From Periconia sp. R9002 (taxonomy: Eukaryota > Ascomycota > Dothideomycetes > Pleosporales > Periconiaceae), in the NCBI GenBank assembly GCA_023627715.1, contig JAMAHW010000001.1:868001-932000 (forward strand): a stretch of DNA of 64,000 nucleotides, written 5' to 3'. The notes beneath the pieces are model-generated. The model had not been told where the DNA came from and made no database searches. It saw only the letters and a program-made list of their open reading frames with translations. Shown here piece by piece: positions 57,230 through 64,000 of the stretch. Every line of letters begins with the position of its first letter. The first letter of the stretch is position 1. The translations under genes were made by a program, and so were the position numbers.

Positions 57230-58155
57230 ATGACGGAAGCAAATCTCCCAGCTTGGTCCGACCATGTCAGGACTATGACCCCAGAAGCCACTGAACTTTT
57301 CGAGGTGTATGCCAAAGTCCCGGCAGATAAAGTCAAAGAGCACATCAAACAGATTGTAAGCATTCGACCATCTATCAATAACTACACATTCTAATCATAG
57401 CTTCTAGCGAGACGAAGCCTTCAAGATTGTACGCCTCTGGTGTGACCCTGATATTGCTTATGCACTTACCAAAATAGCATCCCTACCCATGTCTCGCGAC
57501 ATTCAGTTTCCTCGACCTGCTAATCACAGAGTCTCGTCAATATGGTGAAGTCCTCGAGCGCGTCCAAAACGGCGACCAGTTCCTTGACCTCGGCTGCTGC
57601 GTCGGTCAAGACGTTCGGAAGCTGGTCTTCGATGGAGCGCCCTCGGAGAATACATACGGCGCGGACATGGCTCAGGGATTCTTAGACATCGGGTACAAGA
57701 TGTTCCTTGATGAGTCCACCCTCAAGACGAAATTCCTTGCCGCCGATATATTCGATCCAGAATCGAATTTGAAGCAGCTGGATGGCCAGTTGGACATTGT
57801 ATACGCTTCAGCGTTCCTACATCTGTTCGATTACGACAGATGTGTCAAAGTTGCGCATCGGATCGTAAAACTCTTCAAAGACAAGCCTGACTGTTTGTTC
57901 ATTGGCGGGCATCTGGGCAGGTTGGAACCTGGCCACATACCTTCTAAGGAGGGCGCAGAGAGGTATAGGCACAACGCCGAATCTTTTGCGCAGATGTGGG
58001 CTCAGGTGGGTGAAGATACCGGGACGAAGTGGGAAGTCGATGCGTATCTCAAGGATGAGGATTTGTATGCCAAAGCTGAGAAGTGGGGAGTCAAAGTGTC
58101 GTTTCTTCCTCCCGGTTCGCGTTGGCTACACTTCAGTGTGCGCCGCGTTGCCTAG
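57230..58155 (+). CDS. SAM-dependent methyltransferase with a 21-nt microexon
   Basis: Exons 57230-57355, 57408-57428 (21 nt) and 57478-58155; 274 aa. The microexon encodes RDEAFKI and joins KQI to HPYPCLATFSFLDLL, a segment well known in this fungal family. The SAM-binding motif I is FLDLGCCVGQDVRKLV, with motif II near YGADMAQGFLDIG and motif III around QLDIVYASAFLHLF. These proteins resemble small-molecule methyltransferases found in fungal secondary-metabolite clusters (for example of meroterpenoid pathways); the substrate cannot be inferred. No other biosynthetic core gene lies next to it in this window. Confidence 0.9.
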
Positions 58156-58432
58156 ATAAGAGGCTGTTTTAAGTAAATAGCAACGTATGACGGATTCACC
58201 GTGAACTATACATTTTATATCTGAATTGTGAGGTGTGAAGTACTTACATAGTGCCAACTGCGGTGGTGAGTTGGCACCGACCAATAGGATCCAGCCTTGC
58301 CCGGCTAAGACCTAATTCGTGGCTTCAACACATACACCAACGAAGCTCACTTCCCCAATCCCACTGTGCTCTCCGACTCAATACACAAATCCTTACCCAC
58401 ATAATTCCCCTCTCATAACCATTGCGCTCAAG

Positions 58433-59521
58433 ATGGATCCTTACTCACCAGAAGGAGGTTCGTACACCACCGTTGCGCCAGCCCCGCCTACCCATCCCCG
58501 CTCGTCCAACTAACAATTCCCCAGAACTCATAAACATCCACTCGGCCTTCCACGCAGGCGCCTACCAACAAGTCCTCGATTTTGATACCTCGTCGTTTAG
58601 CTCTGCCAATGCCCTACCTGCGCGGGTACTCAAGCTCCGCTCGCAAATAGCGCTCGGCCAAGCGAAGGAAGTTGCTTCATCCCTTGCCAAAGAAACGACC
58701 CCGGATCTAGTTGCAGTGAGGTTACTGGCGGAGTACGAGGGCGGCAAGGACGTAGTCAATGATGTGAAGAAGTTGGTGGAGAAGGAAGGGCAGGGAAATT
58801 TGACTGTGCAGTTGGTTGGTGGTATCGTGCTAGAGCGTGAGGGCGAGACAGAGGAGGCATTGGAGGTGCTGAGCAAACACGAAGGCAGTCTAGATGCGTA
58901 TGTTTCTCCACATGCGGTGTTCAGCTTTACAGGGGTAGTCGCGGATGCTAATAGTTCATAGTGTGGCCTTGATCGTACAAATCCATCTCCGACAAAACCG
59001 CACCGACCTCGCCGCAAAGGAAGCCCAGCGCGCACGAAAATGGGCTCAAGATAGCTTGCTTGTTAATCTGGCAGAGTCGTGGGTCGGCATGCGTGAGGTT
59101 AGTAGCAGGCAGCATGCAAATGTCTCTTGATATATACGTAAAGCTCATTTGATAACAACAGGGCGGCGAGAAATACCAATCATCCTTCTACGTCTTCGAA
59201 GAACTTGCCCAGACCTCACAAACACAATCTGTGCATTCCCTCGTCGCACAAGCTGTATCCGAACTGCACCTAGGTCGTCTCCCCGAAGCCGAAGCCGCGC
59301 TGCAGCAAGCCATTGCGCTTGACGACAACAGCGCCGATACCATCGCAAACTCCATTGTGTTAAACATATTGCTGGGGAAGAAGGACGAAACGGAAAAGCT
59401 GAAGCAAAAACTGGAGGGCGTGAACTCGGAGCATGCCGTGTTGGCGGATTGGAAGGTGAAGAAGAGCGAGTTTGAGAAGGCGATGAGCAAATATACACCA
59501 AAGTTCGATGTTGCTGCTTAA
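58433..59521 (+). CDS. SEC28: Coatomer epsilon subunit (epsilon-COP)
   Basis: Exons 58433-58457 (25 nt), 58525-58897, 58962-59097 and 59162-59521; 297 aa, the family's normal size. The chain is all-helical with TPR-like repeats: NIHSAFHAGAYQQVLDFD, SLVAQAVSELHLGRLPEAEA, ALQQAIALDDNSADTIANSI. LGKKDETEKLKQKLEGVNSE and the end SEFEKAMSKYTPKFDVAA are recognisable for epsilon-COP. It stabilises alpha-COP within the COPI coat that carries retrograde Golgi-to-ER traffic. Intron 1 uses a GTTCGT donor. Confidence 0.93.
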
Positions 59522-60958
59522 GATAAAAAATGGCCCCAAGCGTCTTGCGATGCGTGACCCCGAAAGAGGGGTAAGAGTTATTCAAACGCGAACCATGACT
59601 TTAGTCGTTTAATGATAGACCCATACCAGAGCGTTATCAAAATCCATCGATTTGCGTACAGTATACGCTCCATTCTGTTGCTTCAAAGAACAGTATCCAT
59701 GCTTGCTTTTTTGTATGAGACTGATACACAGCATCCCTATGTATGTACAAAAGTGTGGGCGGAATGATTATCCTCAACCCAAAAATTCGCACTGATAAGC
59801 GACGTGAGAACGAACTCTACACTACTTCTAAAAGAATCCGTTGTTCGTCCGCGGTTTGTATACGAGCTGTAAGCTCGTATACGTACCTAGATAAGTACCA
59901 ATGACATATTTACCTATGTACATGTGTAGTGTGTAACTTATCTCCGACACCGTAAATCCGGTCCGCAACCCGCGGGAAAACACATGAAAAGAACAAGAAC
60001 GTTCAGGAATGGACGGATTGACGCTAACTCTCCAGGTAACGAGCCATTTCTTTCTCATTCGAATTATCCTCGTTTCCTGTATCCCAAAACAACGGTGGGA
60101 TATCATACACCGCTAGTCTAGGTAGCATAAAAGACGCTTCCACCTCACAATGCGATCGATCTGTGGACTGTTATGGACTCGTCGTTAGTCGTCGGAGTAT
60201 GATACACCCGAGCTTCTCCCGTCCACTTTCTCCAACAGCAAAGATTTCGTTGGAGAAAACTGGACCGGGGAACTCAATAGGGTTGTCAGGAAAGGATGGG
60301 TTGATTGCGTCTTTTTGCTTTGTCGATAAAGTCGGCCTTGTTGGGTTTGTTTTCCAGGCGTGTATGCGTGCGTGACTAAGGATGATGAAGTCTCTCCGCT
60401 CGTTCTCAACGGATTGGGTATACGAGTGGATACTATTTATATGTACATCCTCGACTATCGGACGTCTATTCAGCCGGAGCCATCCGGCTTTGCGTACGTA
60501 CGTGCGTGCGTGCGGGGACGGGCAGGTCAAGAGGCATCTCGATCGGACTTTACGGCTCTATTAATCAAAAAAATGTAGGAAATACGTACACCTCCTTCTT
60601 CTTCTTCATCTTTCATGATGCAACCACATCCACGTTAGATCCTCACAAAGGTAATACGGTACACACTTTGTATCTTTCTTGGATTAGCTAGCGGAAGTTC
60701 GTTAACGACATTCCTGTACCTTCAACTTGCTACCGGAGTCCATCCATAAACCTCAAGTCCCGGACAAACGACGCTACGATACGGGAAGTACGCAACGCTA
60801 CCCCACCAAAACCCGCCGACCCAAACTCCAACTTCACAGGCCGCGGCTCAGGGTCCATTGCATACAATCGATTAGTGACACGCGTGCGCGCATAGTTAGC
60901 GTTCGCTCTTTTGTATGCATGCAACGATAGTGATTCGGCATACGGCGGGAATAAGAAC
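59522..60958. other. Intergenic region (1.4 kb) with a perfect hairpin
   Basis: 3' flank of epsilon-COP and promoter of the phosphodiesterase gene. Contains a perfect 11-bp inverted repeat (separate entry) and GTGC/TACG-type simple repeats near 60490-60520. No supported gene. Confidence 0.55.
59858..59882. repeat. Perfect 11-bp inverted repeat with 3-nt loop
   Basis: GTATACGAGCT, spacer GTA, AGCTCGTATAC. It lies about 340 bp past the epsilon-COP stop codon. A strong hairpin in either DNA or RNA; it could mark a 3' end or be a protein-binding site (inference). Confidence 0.85.
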
Positions 60959-62450
60959 ATGACTAGCGACCAGCAGAAGAAGAGGGGTAAATCCAATGGT
61001 GAAGAACTAGAAGAAGAACAAAACATACGTAGCATTCCGTCTCTATCGCACGGAAACATGGTCGTGGGCATGTCAGTACCACCAGTCTACACGGGGTTAA
61101 CTAGGGAGATCGATCAGCTTGTTGAACAGCCTTTACTTGCTTCCGAGTCGTTTCCTGCTGGTGAGTTGTGCTCTCGATCTCATTGTATCCCATCATGTTA
61201 TCCCTACAGGATATGATTGAAAATGAAGGAGGAGGAACGTCACGGGGGTAGTATGTCGTTGAAGGTTGGTAATGGCGATAGAAAATTACTGATGCAAAAC
61301 ACTATGTAGCCGCGTTTGCATTCGCACGTAAAGATGAGTCTGGGTTGCGCAAGCCGCAAGCCATTGCGCATCGAGGGTTCAAAGCAAAATTCCCGGAAAA
61401 TACCATGGCGGCTTTCCGGGGTGCTGTAGAGGTTGGGGCGGAGGCGATTGAGACGGATATTCATCTGTCGAAGGATGGGGTCGTGGTTTTGTCGCATGTA
61501 TGTTTGGATCTCTCGCACCTCCAACTCTTCCTCATTATCTCCTTGTTTACCTTGCTGTTTGATCGGTAGTTAAAAAAAAGATTCGCTGATTTTGTTGCAG
61601 GATAAAGATCTGAAGAGATGTTTTGGGAGAGAAGAGAAGATAATTGACTGTGATTACGAGTTTTTGAGTCAGTTCAGAACGCTGAGTGAACCTCATGAAC
61701 GCATGCCCCGACTCGCAGACCTGCTGGAGTATCTCGCTCAGCCTGGGTTAGAGAATATATGGCTTCTTCTTGACATCAAGGTAAGTAGACACAACAAACC
61801 CCTACCCACCATAACCTCCGCAAAAAAACACCACTCGATCCCACACTATCATCTACCTGATCCAAACACTAACCCCCAACCAGCTCGACAACGACGCCTC
61901 CGAAATAATGCAAAGAATCTCCGCCACCATCTCCAGCGTCGCGCCCTCCCCAACGCGCCCCTGGTCCGACCGCATAGTCCTCGGCTGCTGGGCCGCCAAA
62001 TACCTCCCCCTCTGCGCCGACCACCTCCCCGGCTTCCCCGTCTCCCACATCGGCTTCTCCATCCTGTACGCCTCCTACTTCTTCGCCGTCTCCAACGTCT
62101 CCTTCAACATGCTCCAAAACGCGCTCATGACGCCGTGGGGTCGCGCCTTCGCGCGCAAGGCGCAGCGCGACCAGCGGCCCGTGTTCGCGTGGACCGTCAA
62201 CGACGTGCGGCAGATGCGTTGGGATATTCGGCATGGGTTGGATGGGGTGATTACGGATGATCCTGAGACGTTTTTGCAGGTGAGGAGGGAGTGGCGCGAG
62301 GGGGTGAGGGATGGGGAGGGGTTCGGGTTGAGGATGTGGTTGCAGGTGCTGTGGATTCAGGTCTTGATTGTGGTGTTTGGGGCGAGTTTTCATTGGAAGT
62401 TTGGGTGGGATGTTCGGAAGGAATTGGTGAGGGTTAGGGATGTGAAGTAA
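60959..62450 (+). CDS. PGC1: Glycerophosphodiester phosphodiesterase family (Pgc1-like phosphatidylglycerol phospholipase C)
   Basis: Exons 60959-61160, 61310-61497, 61601-61780 and 61884-62450; 378 aa. Intron 1 is 149 nt; a hidden small exon inside it cannot be excluded. GDPD signatures: [15 protein letters not shown] (catalytic His), [13 protein letters not shown] (metal-binding Glu/Asp), [15 protein letters not shown] (second His). The C-terminal half has the barrel segments [13 protein letters not shown] and [15 protein letters not shown]...[12 protein letters not shown] hydrophobic helix near the end ([16 protein letters not shown]) suggests a membrane anchor, as in yeast Pgc1, which degrades phosphatidylglycerol. 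The start is the first ATG in the open frame; the ~70-residue N-terminus is poorly conserved. Confidence 0.9.
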
Positions 62451-62778
62451 GGACGTGTCGTTTTGGGTTCCTTTTATTTAATACGAACCCTTCGTTGGCT
62501 TCTTTTGTCTTGCTTCATCTTACTTCGTGTTTTGCCTAATGTGGTGAATCTGTGACTGAAGCCTCTCGTCGTTTGTGGTTCATTTTTGGATTCTTTTTAA
62601 TCGGAAGATGGAACCACTTCGAATAATTCAGAAAAGGATAACAAATAATTCATAAAAGGAGGGGGGGTATCGGGGGCACATGAATGTTGGCTATATCATC
62701 TTTAAAAAAAACATAGGAATAACGCCCGCATCCATCGTCGCGAGTATGCCTGTGTCAAAGCAATTCTTGGATACATCC
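62451..62778. other. Convergent intergenic region
   Basis: 328 bp between the phosphodiesterase and PNP-domain stop codons. AT-rich 3' flanks; nothing else recognised. Confidence 0.55.
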
Positions 62779-64000
62779 CTAACCCCTCTTGATCCAAGAC
62801 TTTAACGAAAATTTGCTTAGTTGAGTATCCCAAAACGATGTCCTCCAATTTCTAAAAGCGGCCCAATTACTCCAATTCAAGTACGGCCGATTGTTGAGAA
62901 GGACTCTATAAGCTCTTGTGCCGTAGTGCCGCGCTTGCTGGACGTTGTTGGAGTGCATGGAGCCTCCCACATTGCCAAAGTTCACGGACCCTCCACTACT
63001 ACTGATGTTCCCTCGTTGGTTGTTTATTACGTTGCGGATGAGAGTTCCATTGCCGTGGTACACTTCGCGGTAGAAATGCACGTGGATGGTTCGATCGAAG
63101 AGGGTGAAGAGAGGTTTTTTGGGTGCGGATTGTTTGAATAGGTCGTGTAGGGTTTGCTTCTCCTTTTCCCCTGGGGCACTTTCCTTATCTGTGGCCGGGT
63201 TCGGCGTCTTATTCATTACCCCATGTTTCGTAGGGGCCTTCCTCGATTCTTTAATATCTCCTTTGATTTTCCTAGGCCGGCCTCTTCTTGGACCACCAGG
63301 CAATTCTACCGTCCCTTCTGTTTCCCCTAACGTGTTGTCTACAACTTCAGATCCGCGTACCCTCCCTATTTCAGCTTGAGGTGACAACTCATGTACAGTT
63401 TCGGAGGCATTGCCGATGGAATCGCCAAGTTCAGTATCCACAGAGACCACTTCACCGCTTGTATTGTTACTCGGTGGTATAACAGACATGAGCTCTTTCG
63501 CATATGCCGCGGCAGCTGCAGCTGCATAAGGTTGCCATTGCTTGTTCTTATGGGCATCCGCATAATCGCTTATTCCTCGTATGACCAAACCCGGAAAGGA
63601 ATTCATAATGCCAGCTGCCTCCATCTCAAAGCAAAGAACTCCATTGAGATCACGGCTAATACTGTCACGAACATTACTGTCTTTCATGACCTGATTTCCT
63701 GATGCTATCGTTCCATAATGAATAGAAGGAACCGTTGAATCTCGTTGGGGCCGAACCTTGGGGCTTTCTCCTTCATATAAAATATCTGGGCCCGCATTTT
63801 CGCGACAAAAGGTGGGTAGCATGTCGAATACTGACAGATGCTCCGACATTCGATTCACTCCTCGATAATGGCGCGACCTCATGACGGACAAAGCATTCAG
63901 TAAGAGCCGTGGAGGGGAGTTTAAAGATCCTGTTCGCTGAAATCCGTGCGCTGTGAGCTTTCCTGCATCGTATTGAATGACGCCGCCGGATAATCCGTTG
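62779..64000 (-). CDS. PNP/UDP-phosphorylase-domain protein with AT-hook and Gly/Asn-rich tail, N-terminus outside the window
   Basis: Partial gene: the frame is open to the window's right edge (base 63999) and its N-terminal part lies beyond it; 406 residues visible. The first ~165 visible residues are the C-terminal half of a purine-nucleoside-phosphorylase domain as found at the N-terminus of fungal NACHT/NB-ARC receptors: SGGVIQYDAGKL, RTGSLNSPPRLLLNA, the nucleoside-binding CFEMEAAGIMNSFPGLVIRG and ISDYADAHKNKQWQPYAA. No NACHT or NB-ARC P-loop follows. Instead there is an acidic linker, an AT-hook-like RRGRPRKIKG (63286-63262), a basic stretch, a Gly/Asn/Ser-rich segment with INNQRGNISSSGGSVNFGNV (about 63024-62965), and a Trp/Arg-rich end (NWSNWAAFRNWRTSFW). 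An effector or DNA-associated role is inferred, not shown. Confidence 0.85.
   Translation of the reverse strand, partial: NGLSGGVIQYDAGKLTAHGFQRTGSLNSPPRLLLNALSVMRSRHYRGVNRMSEHLSVFDMLPTFCRENAGPDILYEGESPKVRPQRDSTVPSIHYGTIASGNQVMKDSNVRDSISRDLNGVLCFEMEAAGIMNSFPGLVIRGISDYADAHKNKQWQPYAAAAAAAYAKELMSVIPPSNNTSGEVVSVDTELGDSIGNASETVHELSPQAEIGRVRGSEVVDNTLGETEGTVELPGGPRRGRPRKIKGDIKESRKAPTKHGVMNKTPNPATDKESAPGEKEKQTLHDLFKQSAPKKPLFTLFDRTIHVHFYREVYHGNGTLIRNVINNQRGNISSSGGSVNFGNVGGSMHSNNVQQARHYGTRAYRVLLNNRPYLNWSNWAAFRNWRTSFWDTQLSKFSLKSWIKRG

Overview
This window is nuclear DNA of a filamentous ascomycete, most likely Pezizomycotina and probably Dothideomycetes/Pleosporales; the last step is an inference from overall protein resemblance. 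The evidence is short 50-150 nt spliceosomal introns with GTRNGT donors and CTAAC-like branch sites, a fungal Zn2Cys6 regulator, a group II G-alpha, a siderophore-type MFS transporter, an Xdj1-type J-protein, Atg16, CSN5, and secreted fungal proteins. There is no operon structure. I support 27 protein-coding genes, two of them cut by the window edges, and I found no convincing tRNA, rRNA, CRISPR or transposon.

Layout. 1-7.7 kb: end of a leucine-rich-repeat protein, a P450-fold protein that lacks the haem cysteine, and a long coiled-coil protein. 7.7-15.2 kb: gene-poor, holding only the group II G-alpha subunit. 15.2-23 kb: mitoribosomal mS38, an Ala/Gly/Asn-repeat secreted protein, a flavin amine oxidase and a Rossmann-fold protein. 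23.5-36.5 kb: dense housekeeping block with Xdj1-like DnaJ, mitochondrial Glu-tRNA synthetase, mitochondrial IF3, Atg16, CSN5, uL4m, mL38 and an unknown protein. Three divergent pairs here share promoters of only 169-322 bp. 36.7-47 kb: accessory-looking stretch with a small secreted protein, an AT-rich gap, a siderophore transporter with two perfect SreA/GATA-type sites upstream, a 2-oxoglutarate oxygenase, a class I glutamine amidotransferase and a PEP-mutase/isocitrate-lyase-family enzyme. 47-64 kb: Zn2Cys6 regulator, NAD kinase, a methyltransferase, epsilon-COP, a phosphatidylglycerol phospholipase C-like enzyme, and the 3' part of a purine-nucleoside-phosphorylase-domain protein of the kind used in fungal NLR/allorecognition systems.

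How genes fit together. Mitochondrial translation is the strongest shared theme (mS38, mtGluRS, mtIF3, uL4m, mL38). Iron handling is suggested for the transporter by its promoter sites. The points most worth a second look are the P450 without its cysteine ligand, the DnaJ start codon split by an intron, a GC-AG intron in the zinc-cluster regulator, the PNP-domain protein with an AT-hook and a Gly/Asn-rich C-terminal segment, and several perfect palindromes in non-coding DNA. All exon joins were worked out by hand from splice signals and reading frame; none has transcript support here.
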